Below are positions 34,134-47,002 of a stretch of DNA of 64,000 nucleotides, in pieces (position 1 is the first letter of the stretch; the number at the start of each line of letters is the position of its first letter). The position numbers and the translations under genes were made by a program. The notes beneath the pieces are model-generated. The model searched no databases. It saw only the letters and a program-made list of their open reading frames with translations, and was not told where the DNA came from. Source of the stretch: Leucocoprinus leucothites (Eukaryota > Basidiomycota > Agaricomycetes > Agaricales > Agaricaceae); assembly GCA_013368445.1 (NCBI GenBank), contig JAACJO010000007.1, positions 62,001 to 126,000 on the forward strand, given 5' to 3'.

Positions 34134-36663
34134 ATGGTTTCTCTTCAACCATTTCTTGATACTCTCCTATCTTCCTTACCCAATCTTCCCATTTCTAGGC
34201 AACATCTTGAAACTTCAATACGGAACACTCTCGGTGAATCAAGTGGTAAGTCTTCACCGGAAAACCGGAAGAGTCAATGGGAATACTTGTTGAAGAATGA
34301 GATATTCAAGTTAGCGGTATGTATACTTCCCATTTCCATACGCTCTACCCATATCCCAAGCACAGATGACTGAGGGGGAGGCCTTGAAACGGGAGAATAC
34401 TTTGTATTACGACGAACTCAAACTCAGGCTGGACCTCGTTCTGACGTTCACTGAATTAGGTGGGCACAAGTGATTGTGATTGAGTACTACTTTACCAATC
34501 TCAAATGCCTTCGCTAGATGCCTGCGAGCAAACCTTTCCATTCGTCGTCCTGCAGGACTTATTAGAAACGCAGACCATCAATTCCTGCTCGCACATATTC
34601 TCCTGGATTGAATCCCGTTCTTCAAGACTCACAGAGGGCATGGTACCCCAGAAAGGCAAAGCCCTCATCCTACTTCGAACCCTCAATGATCTCCTTCGAC
34701 GCCTATCAAAGTCCGGGTCCTCCACTGTTTTCTGTGGAAGGATTCTTACTTTCCTCAGTGGAGTATTTCCACTGGGAGAACGAAGTGGTGTCAACTTACG
34801 AGGCGAATACGGCACCACCTGGGAAGATGTATGGTATCCAAAGCCGGGAGATGGCGACATCGAGATGACGGAAACGCCTGGCCCAATAGGCGGTGAGCAA
34901 GAAGACGCCACTATGGAAGTGGACACAAGCAGGGATATGAAAAGACCATCCACGCCACGGGCCCCAGTGGATAAGAAGGAAGGTTGGTTCCGCTAATCTC
35001 AAATTGCCTCTGAGCATCATTTCTCACCCTTTCCGACACTGCAGACTTTTACAATACATTTTGGCATCTCCAGGTTCCTTTCTCCAAACCCCCTATATTT
35101 GCGAACAAGGATACCTTCCCTGAATTCAAAGATGCTGTTAATAAAATACTACCGGTTATCAAGGAGGCAACAGCGAAAGAGAGAGCAATGATGGGCAGTC
35201 GAGTTGGAGCTGGGAGCAGCATGTACAAGAGAAAGCGAGATCCAGAGAGTGAAGAAACGAACGTCAATGAATATTTCTTCGCCAAGTTCTTGACCTCTCC
35301 AGAATTACTCGATCTTGAGGTAAATCCGCTCGTTTGCTGTCACTACGAATGCGGTCTGACTCTGCGTTAGATTGCAGATACACACTTTCGTCGCCAGTTC
35401 CTTTTTCAGCTGATCATTCTCTTGCACCATCTCTTGACCTTCACAAAAACTGCAAAGGCTGTTTGGGCAACGCCGCGTAATCGATCTCTACAAATGGACT
35501 TCACCTTGGAGTCCGACGATGCGCTGTGGGTTCAAGATACTTTGAACAAGGCTTCAGAGGAACTCAAGCAAACCACTCCAAACGGTCGTGCATTTGCCGA
35601 GACAATCCAGACAATCATGGAACGTGAGAAAAATTGGGTCAAGTGGAAGAACGAGCTTTGCGCACCGTTTGACAAAGAGGCATGGTCCGTGACCGAGGCC
35701 GGAGAAAAGGCTGGGTTATTTGAGTCAACAAGGGAGCTACGGGAAAAAATCCGGCAGCCTCACGAAGATTGGCCTCACACCCTAGGAACAGCACCTCTGA
35801 CTGAAATTTGGCAAATGGGGTATCGAGATCTGTACGATTTAGAGAAATCATTCCAGTCAGTACCTTCTCAGATCATTAATTTGCTGAGCTGTCCAACCAA
35901 TCCAACTCCTCTAGGCCAGGAGATGTCAAGGATTTCGTCAAAAAGATTAAACTCGAGGACAGTCGTATTGATATGCGAAAAAAATCTCTAGCCCGGATCG
36001 CAGAACGTCAAGCGCAAGCCCTTGCAGCACAAACGGCGGTGGCGCAGGCGGAGAATGACAGTAAAGAGGCGTCTATGAGTATCGATACCCCAGCTCCGGT
36101 CCCAACTGCTGTAGCTGCATCCCCACTGCATCCCTCCCTACCGCCACGACCAACGACAGCTTCGGTAGTCCAGCCACCTCTTGCACAGACCACTCCCGGA
36201 TCAACATCAAACCCTGCTCCTGTGGCACCCGCTCAAGCGCCAACCCCAACACCCCCTGCCAAAAAGGTGGAGCTAGTAGATAATCAAATTGCGAAATTTG
36301 AGGAGGTATGTATCATATTTCAGGGGATACATTCCGATCTAACTACAAGCACCGCAGAACAAACAGCGGTGGTCTTGGCTCGCTCTCCGAACGGCCCGCG
36401 ACCATTACTTGCAACATTTCGGCAAAATTGGGACCGGTGACGTCGAGCTTCTCATACAGGAGATTGAGAAAGAGAAGCAAGAGCGCGCAGCTGAACGGGA
36501 GAAGACACAGAAGGCTGATGAGGCAGCGAGTACAATCGATGAAGCAAACTCGAAAACGCCTGTTCCTGAAACATTCATAGCACTTGAGTCACAACCCTCA
36601 GCTCCTGTTGACAATGATACACAGAAGCCAGATCCAGACGTAAGGACGGATGGGCAATTTTGA
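34134..36663 (+). CDS. THO complex subunit 1 (THOC1/Hpr1 homologue)
   Basis: Nuclear THO/TREX component coupling transcription elongation with mRNP assembly and export. Multi-exon gene from ATG 34134 ([20 protein letters not shown]). Characteristic blocks are [142 protein letters not shown] and [18 protein letters not shown]. Near the C-terminus come [20 protein letters not shown] and [19 protein letters not shown]. An Ala/Pro-rich linker (about 36100-36250) precedes the last conserved block. There is no C-terminal death domain as in human THOC1. Intact by eye. Confidence 0.92.
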
Positions 36664-36954
36664 GGTACATGTATACTACAGCGACTCGTGTAATTTACCA
36701 TGACCTCTCTGAGTTAAAAACGAGGCACGTCTAGTCTTTCTAGTGACTATCTTGTATTCTATAGCAACCGGCCCCGACCGGATCTCGCTGTCCGGCAGAT
36801 TGCAATCTAGAAATTAATGTGAGCTCGCGTGATTATGAAAAAGCGATCAAGTTTGTTCGGATGGATGTCGGATGACATCGATGATCTGATTATCTATGCA
36901 AGGATTTGCAGCCTCAAACTTTCACTCCCAACTTCATCCAGTATCCCCTTCAGT

Positions 36955-38439
<1,485 letters not shown>

Positions 38440-39034
38440 ATGTCCTTCCCTGGAGTTTGCACAACTCTTCTCATAACATAAATAGGCTTTGTTTTACTGC
38501 TCGCCCATGAATTTATTTTTTTGTTTGTTTATTGCTTGTTTGCATACTGATGCTTTTCATTGAGGACAGTTGAAGACCTCACTGGCTTCCTTGAATTGAC
38601 TGATCTAGACCCCTGCAGTTGTGCCGTTTTGAGCGGAGGATAAACCAAAAGTCCTGCTGTGCTTCTGAATGGAGCGCATGACAATTTAAGCAGTCATATC
38701 TCCACTACTTCATTTGCCGACACTTCCACCTAAAGATGCTTCTCACTGGTTTTCCCCGCCTTGACGATGTTTCCCAAGTCTTCATCCCGGAGGGGCCTTT
38801 CTCTACCACGATACTCTCACTCGACGTTATACTGAATTTTCCGAATTCTGACACCCCATTGAATTATCCAAACCGAGGAGTAACAGCACCGCAACATTAG
38901 GAAGTTCTTGATAGTGAAACCGTTTTCCGTAGTCCGTGTATGTCAATAATTGCCCAAGCTCACGAATCACCCTGAGCTACACTGAGCATAGATAAACCTT
39001 TCGAGCTGCACTCTTCTTTCCATCTCTTTGACGA
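38440..39034. other. Intergenic region, epimerase to second MFS gene
   Basis: This is epimerase 3' flank (T-rich) followed by presumed promoter of the transporter. No gene was recognised. Confidence 0.5.
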
Positions 39035-41559
39035 ATGGCATTCGGAATACTTGGTGAGCCGTATTTTGGCTGGGGGCTTGTGTTCTGCGTCATTAATCAT
39101 ATCTACAGAAGACCGGCATTTGGTGCATGTCCCGGGCACAGCCCTACTAACGGATCGTGGTGTCAGCAAAGGGAAGAAGGTAAGAATGCCTTGTTGTGAA
39201 CTCAACCAGCCTTACCATGATTTCAGATTGCAATTGATGGCGCCCAGGGGCTAAAGAGGGGAAAAGGGCGGCATGCCCATGTTATACTTGTCCCCCAACC
39301 ATCAGACGACCCAAAGGATCCGTGAGTGTCCCGATGACTATGAGATACTTCGCTCGTTGAAAAGGCAGGGTCTTACTAACAGTTTGAACTGGCCAAGATG
39401 GAAGAAGGAAACATGCTTCTGGACTTTGTACGTTACATTGTAGCACCAGCTCAATGCATGCGGATGCTAAGTTCGGACGCAGAGCCTTTGCCGCCTCCCT
39501 GGATGGTGCACTATCTCCAATGGTTGGCCCTGGCTACGTACTGTTGTCCCAGCAGTTTGGCATCAGCGTCGATGCAGTGGCTTCCGGGTTTGGGTCTATC
39601 TTGTTAGGTTTGGGATGTTTTATGTATGTTGCTATCTTGGCTTTTTATGCGACTTCGGAGCTCATAATGCTATAGGTTAGTGCAGAACGCTTTAGCTGCT
39701 AAATTCGGGCATCGTATCGTATATCTGCTTTCTGTTTCCCTGGTGCGGAATGATCCTATTGGAAGACTGGCTGTCAATGTTTGCTCACCTAAATCCTAGA
39801 TGTTCATCTCGTGTATTTGGTGTGCACTTAGCCCGGGGATCACGTCTATCCGTGCCTCTCGTGTTTTTCAGGGATTTGGGATGTCAGCACTCCAGAGGTC
39901 AGTTCGACATTATTTTGGACAGCAACTGCCGTGACTGATTCTCTCATCAAAGTTTGGTTGCATCGACCATTGAACAAATATACTTGTAGGTAGCTCCGGT
40001 ATGTTTATCTTAACCAGCAACCGATGACTCCGTCCCTCAGCGTCCACGAGAGAGGTGGGAGAACGGTGATCTGGCACTTTGCCATACTGGCCGGCATCAC
40101 GCTGTGGGTGTCCTTGTTCGTCTCGATTGATTGCGTTCTCAGACTCCGGGCTATTTGTCCGACTTAAGTGGCCCCTTGCTGTATAGTTATGTGATTGAGA
40201 ACATATCATGGCAGATGGGATTCTGGTTCGTCACGATCCCTCTTGGAATTGCGGTCCTGCTAGTATTTTGTTTCGTCCCAGAGGTGAGATGATTCCTGTA
40301 TCAGTGTGGTGTTGAAGTGACTGGCTATCAGACGACGTTTAACAGGGGAACAAGGAGAACATCTCAATATAAGGACGAGGAAATCCTTCAGGCGGAGAAA
40401 CACAGCGTTAAAGAAGCCACCGGTTCTGAGAGCCCTGGTCGAAGTCCTCCGCTGAGGACCACCCATCTAGATCAACTCAAGGTTTGGCATGGCGTCTTCA
40501 CAGAAGTGAGCTTTCTGAAGCTGTTCCTTCGACCACTGCCATTTTTGCTATCTCCTGTGGTGAGTGATGAATCGGATTCCAGCGAGCAATTCTGACCACG
40601 AACAATATTTAGCTTTGGTTCGTATTCCTGGCATATGGGATGCAAACCGTATGGTTGAGTGCGTCTTCGTTGACCCTATTTGTCCGTTATCTCCTCAGCA
40701 GCTCACTAAGATCGTAGGTCTCATGCCGATCTGTTCGTCAACGATTTTTACGATCGAGTATAACTTCATTGCTTCCCAAATTGTTAGTCTCTATATCTTG
40801 ATAACGATCGATGCAGTACTAGAGCCATTCCTCAGGGATTGACGAATCTGGGAGGCTTAGTTGGTATTGTCCTTGCAACCGTCATCGCGGGGCCACTTAC
40901 AGATTGGGGAACCGTGTGGCTTTCGAAACACAACAAGGGTATCTATGAGCCTGAATTAAGGCTTTTCTTCGTTACAGCAATGCTATTAGGAATATTCGGT
41001 TACGCTGGCTGGGCAGGTAAATCATGTCTTCACTTGTCAGCGATAAACTAAAACTATCATATCATTAGTTGGAACGACGCACAATATGCCCTGGATAGGG
41101 GCAGTTGCATGCATAGCGTCTGTACATTTTCTTATTCTACGTGTAAACACGGCTAAGTGTCATCTGCAGAATGGCTAATTTCAGCATGGTGATGACAGGT
41201 TCAGCTGTTATCACATACATGCTTGATACCCATGGTCCTAATGCATTGCATGTGCTAGCAATTGTTAACTTCCTCAAGAATATGGTTCTTTACGGATTTA
41301 CCTTCTTTGCTAACGGGATGGTTGCGCAGCGAGGCGTCAAGACATCGCTGCTCATTCTGGCTGGATGTCAAGCTTTTTGCTGGCTATCATCCATCCCTAT
41401 GTATATCTTTGGCAAGAGGGTCAGGTCCTTTGTAAGTATTGGTGCTTTTAAAAATTCGCCGAGCACAAAGTAACGATTACTTAGATTGCGAGACATCCTG
41501 GTATTTTTACAATAGGCGAGGAAGGTGGTATTGGCTCAAAGCCTGGCAGTCAAGTATGA
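39035..41559 (+). CDS. MFS transporter, DHA1/HOL1-like
   Basis: Predicted 12-helix drug:H+ antiporter-1-type or polyamine/organic-cation transporter, substrate unknown. The N-terminus MAFGILE, then DRHLVHVPGTALLTDRG and LKRGKGRHAHVILVPQPSDD PKDPLNWPRWKKE, is the signature of the HOL1-like group. Next come AASLDGALSPMVGPGYVLLS, LVQNALAAKFGHRIVYLLS, CALSPGITSIRASRVFQGFG, VHERGGRTVIWHFAILAGIT, GYVIE-like YVIENISWQMGFWFVTIPLG, a long cytosolic loop, WFVFLAYGMQTVWL, GLTNLGGLVGIVLATVIAGP, KHNKGIYEPELRL and a final exon ending IGSKPGSQV. About a dozen introns. Splicing near 40650-40850 is uncertain, otherwise the frame is open throughout. Convergent with the DUF4246 gene. Confidence 0.8.
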
Positions 41560-41703
41560 ATATTGGGGACTATATGCACAGTTGCAGTCCATATAATAGC
41601 AGAAATTCAATATTACAACTTCTCTCGTCAATCGTAGGCACGAGTCAAAGGCTGAAATGCGTAAACCCAAAAAATGGTGAAAAGAAAAGGATCCCATGCT
41701 ATC

Positions 41704-43497
41704 TTATGACGTTAGATAGGAGAAATCTGGTCCATTCCAGACGTCAAATGGGATGCAAAAGTGGTAGTTGTCGCTGGCCTGGCGGAAATTGGCTTGGATG
41801 TCAAGAAAAGCCCTTCTATAATCCTCTGCTTCTTCCAAGTCCATTAATCCAGAGACATGTTCGAATATCTCTCGTATTAGTTCAATAGGGATTTTGGTAG
41901 ACAATGCCGCAATGAGAGCCTTCCGAATCCATTCCTTCTGTTGAGGAGCAACGACACTGGTTGAGACTATTGGTGAAATGTCGGGGTCAATGAAATAAAA
42001 CATCAATAGCGTTAGCCGCCCTTGCCGTGTAGGGTCGATTAGCTCAAAAGGGGTCTGTCGGTGCTGATAGATATTCGGAAAAACAAGGCTAAGTCCGCTA
42101 CGAAGCGGTGTCTCGCCGATATGTTGGTGGCAGGCATCGCCGTCGTTCAGCCCCCATGTACGTAAGGTAGCTCCAGTGTCGCCTGCTGAGAAGCCGCGAG
42201 GGTAGGTGACGGCCATGCGAAATTGTATTGCGGCTGGTGAAATGTTATCCTGTTCGGAGCCGACGATGGGATGAGTAAGACAAAGCTCAAGCGACCCGCT
42301 GCAGATAGTGGTGGAACTCACGGCTGATAAGCAATGTACACCACAAGCGGCTATCCGTTCGTTCCGCATGCCCTTTACATGCCATGGCGTTCCGGAGAAT
42401 CCGGGACCATTAGGACGCTATACATAATCCACATGGAACATGGTTATGATAGCGGTAGGAAGCATCTGGATACCGTACTTACTAGACGGGTTTCCGTGAC
42501 CTCGACGATCACTTGAAGTATTCTTGCGCGTAGTGACACAGTAATCTTTTTGGCCTCAATACCGCCAGGGTACCCGTCCCTGGGAATGTCGGGGAGCTGA
42601 ATGGGTCGGTTCATCGCCCAATGTCGCAGTTCACGCTCATACGTGCTCCATCCCTCTTCATCATCAGAATACTCCGGCGCTTCTGGTTCATCCCAGACTG
42701 TGTATTTACATCGACCTGCTATTCGTTGCGGCAGTGGGTTGTTGCGATGTAAATCCGTCAGAGTGTGTTCAAACAAGGGTATGAACTTTGTAAGAGAGGC
42801 TTCAAGAAGGCTATATAGGGGAGCGTGATTCTCCTTGTCTACGTTGTTGATGTACGAGAGAAGTTTGACCTGTCCATCTGTAGTCACCCAAATATCGGAG
42901 GGAAGGAGGGCAAAGCGAGGGCAGACAGTATATATGTCTGTTTTTGGAGGTGCCGGGATGGGGCGACTGGGAAGTCTGTGGCTGGAAGACACGAGGGTCC
43001 GATTGTAAACGAGACAATGGAGCATAGGGTCAATTAAATTGATAGTGTTTCCATCGTCACTGCGTGTGCATGTCGGGAGATGTTCGAGTTCCAAGAGCGA
43101 GCGAACAAGCTGATCAGTTTCGGAGGCTGAGAGCAGCGTATCGGACTCCCATATGCGCTCGAAGCACGATACCTGACTGTAGAGAGTCGGTATAAGTAGC
43201 CGGGAAAGTGTGGCTCTGTCACTTACCATCTGTTTGCCTCGTCTCTAAGCGCCGCATAGCCAGCAAGCTCATCTATGACATATTCGACCTTATGGGTATC
43301 AGATACATGAAATCACGGCTTACGAAAAGACTCACCTGTTGTTCTGAAAGCTCGACTTCGGCAGAAGACGAAGGGGTCTTCACTACAGAGACACATGGCA
43401 GTTTTGCGAGCTTTCTCCATTCAATACGTGTATCCTCATCTCGATACTTGGCCCACCATTGAGATTTTCTACGAAGGAGCGCAGAGTACTTTGACAT
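41704..43497 (-). CDS. DUF4246-family protein
   Basis: Member of a fungal family of large uncharacterised proteins placed near the 2-oxoglutarate/Fe(II) dioxygenase fold. Readable exons run from about 43497 (MSKYSALLRRKSQWWAKYRD) through YVIDELAGYAAL, DPMLHCLVYNRTLV, FALLPSDIWVTTDGQVKLLS YINNV, LYSLLEASLTKFIPLFEHTL and GTPWHVKGMRNERIAACGVH. The C-terminal part has GLSLVFPNIYQHRQTPFELI, LLMFYFIDPDISP and PIELIREIFEHV. The true start is uncertain: an extra 5' exon probably lies at 43580-43710, where IDTLFSLEFIIWEVLE can splice to VTELAMSKY. The usual HVEG motif reads HVKG here, which may remove an acidic metal ligand. Confidence 0.75.
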
Positions 43498-43860
43498 AGC
43501 AAGCTCCGTGACCTATCGCATGGTCAGCGACTTCGATTGTGGGCACTTAGCCGGCATACAGTTCTCGGGTTATCTGCTAGGCTAGCCAATAAGCGAATAA
43601 AGCGAAAGATTGATGTTGCACTGACCTCCAACACCTCCCAAATAATGAATTCCAAAGAGAAAAGGGTGTCTATACCCTTTGTTGGTATCCCATTGAATAT
43701 GTGTATGTGGCATCAAAAGGTGAAGGTTGAAAGCGAGCTGAAAAGCTGGTAGTTAAGCCCCCGGTTAACGCTTATTCTATTTTAGGAACAACTGTAATCA
43801 CTCCATGATAATCGAACATGACGCCGTTCAACTTCTTCACCTTCTACAATTTCAACGACC

Positions 43861-44524
43861 ATGGTAAACAACCTTTTCAATTTCAATTTACGGACGAAGA
43901 TCGCAGCTGATCTAGATACCTTGTCTAGGAGAATACTGAGCCCTGGGAGATTCGACGTTCCAACACCAAGGGCATCATCTACTTCTACAATTCAATCTCT
44001 AAGGAATCGTGCTGGACACCTCCTATTGGATACACGAAGGAAAGGGTATTGAGCCTCAAGGGAGCAGAAGAACATAAAGACCAGATCGAGAAAATGTTCA
44101 TAGGAGAGAAGGACCAAGTGCGTGCTAGTCACCTCTTGGTGAAGCACAAGGACAGCAGGCGTCCATCGAGCTGGAAGGAGGTGAGAGCTTCTGCTGCTGC
44201 GAGCGTGCATCTGTCTGCTCATCATGTGTATACTTTCGTGGCGGCTAGGCAAACATCACTCGCACCAAGGAAGAAGCCATCGAAATCCTCCAGAAACACA
44301 AAGTGGAGATTGACGAAGCTCCCGACAAAGACCAGAAATTCGCAGAGTTGGCAAAGGAGCATTCAGATTGTTCATCTTACAGCAATGGCGGTGACCTAGG
44401 CTGGTTTGGACGTGACCAGATGCAAAAGGCATTTGAGACGGCGACCTATGACCTGGACGTTGGGAGTGTCAGCGACATTGTCAGCACCGACAGTGGGGTC
44501 CATCTTATTTTCCGTACCGGGTGA
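43861..44524 (+). CDS. ESS1: Pin1/Ess1-type parvulin peptidyl-prolyl isomerase
   Basis: Phospho-Ser/Thr-Pro-specific cis-trans isomerase acting on the RNA polymerase II CTD and cell-cycle proteins in the nucleus. Exons 43861-43863, 43929-44180 and 44249-44524 give exactly 176 residues. The first coding exon is the ATG alone. An N-terminal WW domain follows ([16 protein letters not shown], then SCWTPP with the second signature aromatic), then the rotamase domain: [20 protein letters not shown] with the phosphate-binding Arg pair, [20 protein letters not shown] with the catalytic Cys, [20 protein letters not shown], and [13 protein letters not shown]. The length is close to Ess1 (170). Intact. 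Confidence 0.95.
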
Positions 44525-45024
44525 CGTGTCAGTAGCATTTGTTGTAACATGGCGGACAGAAGTCGTAATGTTTTTGTGAAATGCGTATCATAGCAGGAGA
44601 ATTCATTGTGCCACAGAGCTGGGAGCTCTGCTAACTGAAAATGCGGACCGGGGATTGGCTGACGACCCTGAGGCCTGGGTTACAGGAATGAATACACAAA
44701 CTCAACCGAGTAAATTCGGATGCCAAAGAATCCACCGCTACCGCCTCCTTCCTTGCTCCTGTTGTTTTACGCCGTAGTTATAGAACCGAGGGAAGCGGTA
44801 ATCAGTGATGGTTTAGATACGTGAGAAGAAGCCGCCCCAGCCCCGGTCCCCGCCGTCAGTAATGCAACGGAACTTAAGCTTCACCAGCATTCACTCCCAC
44901 ACCGTCCAGCATTTGGCATTATTTCAGCCACCTTGTCACTGTATCCCTCCTGCAGATCATCGATAGAACATCGATAACCTCTAAAGCTTGAGTGGAGAAG
45001 ACCTTGGAAGAACCACTGGACCAC
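44525..45024. other. Intergenic region before MOSC gene
   Basis: This is the 3' flank of the parvulin gene and the presumed promoter of the MOSC gene. No gene was recognised. Confidence 0.5.
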
Positions 45025-46719
45025 ATGTCGTCTCTAAATACAGACAACTTCCCACTGGGTCTCTTAGGAGGCAAGCCTGACCTCATTTATACCGGGATAG
45101 CCACTGCCACTGTTGCTGTGCTCCTTTTCTATGCGTTTAATCGCAAGCCTGCTGCCAAAACTACAGACAGCACCAAGGACAACAAGAGCGTGCGCGTTAG
45201 ATCTGGTAAAATGCCGCCTCAAGCTGGGAGCATCAAAGTATCAAAGATTCTGATTCATCCAATCAAGGTGAGTTATGTTTGTCGTTTTTAATCTGAGGCG
45301 CATAGACGAGAGAGAGAGATGGCGTATTATTCTCTCAACAGCCATGCCGTTTCCTGGGTCCTTCCTTCCTGTGGGTCAACGAGTTTTCTTACTACTATGT
45401 CCGTATCTAGAGTTGTCGCGGAACATCCGTTCAATCTGCGAGATATACGCCCAAGGGCATCGAGGTATGCGTCGTGTAAACTGCTTGCCCCGTTTTTCAG
45501 TCAACTGACCCGAATACTCACAGAACGATAGACGGTTTTGCATCATTGATGCCGCGAAAGGCAGGGTTATCACAGCTCGTGAAGTCTCCAAGGTGTGTTC
45601 TTCAATTCTGGAAATAGTCTCTAGGCCTCGTTTTGATGAAGAGGAAAATAGATGGTTTTGATTTCACCACGCATTCAGGCCGATGAGTCTTCCCCTGATG
45701 GTGGACTGCTCGCAGTGGAATTACCTGAAGACTCAGGATGTGAGAGTTTCTCTGTTCCATTACGTCCTAGCGAGGAAACTCTGAGCACATGGACACTGTG
45801 AGTTGTTTTGGCTAAAATAACAACACATAGATGACGAATGCATTTTTGATCTTATAGGCTAAAGGACATTATCATCTGGCCAGGATATGACCCCCTGGAT
45901 GGCTATATTTGTCAATCATCCGTCAAAGGCGCGCCTTCCCCATCGGACGTTTTGTCCAAGTATTTTGGGAAGCCAGTACATCTTACTTACAAGGGCCCTT
46001 TGCCTCGAGCAATCGATGCCACGCATGATTTCCCTGATCTGAAAGCAAGCGCGTATTTCCAGGACATGTATCCATTGTTGATTTTGTCCGAGGAAAATGT
46101 GAAAGCTGTCGAACAGGAGATCCGACCGCTTGTGGGAACACAAGGAATTAACGACCGGTGGGGAGATGCAAAGGTGATGATCGAGCGGTGAGTCAGTTTT
46201 CTCAAGAGATTCGGAGTCGGATCTGGGAACCCTCCACGCCTCACTACAGCGCTCAGGGGGGAGCTTCTCGTTGCTCCTGGGAGCAAGTTGAATGACAGGG
46301 ACCCTTCATACTGACGATGCTTGCCAGATTCCGGCCTAATATAGTACTCAGTGGGGGAGGAGCATTCGCAGAAGATGACTGGGAGGCGATTAGCATCGGC
46401 TCAGCGGATGCACCCAACATCACGCTGGTGTCGAAGTGCACACGTTGTTTGGTGAGTGATGATCTCAAGATCATGCGGCTGATATAGCGTTTGATTGAGT
46501 GGTATGCTCATATGGTCGCCTTGCTTACACCAGCTTCCAAACGTTGACCCTGAAACTGGAGAGAAGGATGCCGCGGTGCCCTACAAGGTGATTATGAAGT
46601 TCAGGAAGGGATTGGACCCCGTGGAGAAGATGAAGCCGTGTATCGGATGCAACGCAGTTCCTCAGGCAGAAGGGATAGTCAGTGTCGGGGATGATGTATA
46701 TGTAAAGAAGATGTGGTAG
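45025..46719 (+). CDS. Membrane-anchored MOSC-domain protein (mARC-like)
   Basis: Molybdenum-cofactor-binding protein of the MOSC family. Relatives (mARC) reduce N-hydroxylated compounds with cytochrome b5 partners at the mitochondrial outer membrane. Start at ATG 45025 (MSSLNTDNFPLG); a GTG further upstream is not a fungal start. A single helix LIYTGIATATVAVLLFYAF near residue 25 should anchor it. The MOSC N-terminal barrel follows: ILIHPIK, splice, SCRGTSVQSARYTPKGIEND RRFCIIDA. Later blocks are LSKYFGKPVHLTYKGP, FQDMYPLLILSEENVKAVEQ, FRPNIVLSGGGAFAEDDWEA and SKCTRCLLPNVDPETGEKD, with the conserved Cys pair, and the end PCIGCNAV..VGDDVYVKKMW. Intact. Confidence 0.88.
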
Positions 46720-47002
46720 AGTACACAGTCGTTAATCTATACGTCATCTGCTGTAAGGCACCAAGAAGAAGGAAGGGGACAGTGAGTGTGCTCCCCGACT
46801 GAATTCGCGAGTATGCATGCATTATTGGCGTACTGTGGGGAGCATCTCCTTGAAGGCCCCAGGCACGGAAAGGAAGAATATCAATTGAGGGATCACGTGG
46901 TGCCAAGAGGGGGCAAATGTTGCGAGTTTGTTGCGGACGACGTCTGATCCACTCTCTCATCTACCTCCCCGACCACTCCTGGGCTCTCTCCACTAGGCCA
47001 CC

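Noticed and set aside
44992..45024. Extended N-terminus for the MOSC protein from 44992.
   Set aside because: The codon is GTG; the first ATG in frame is at 45025, which also gives a sensible membrane-anchor N-terminus.
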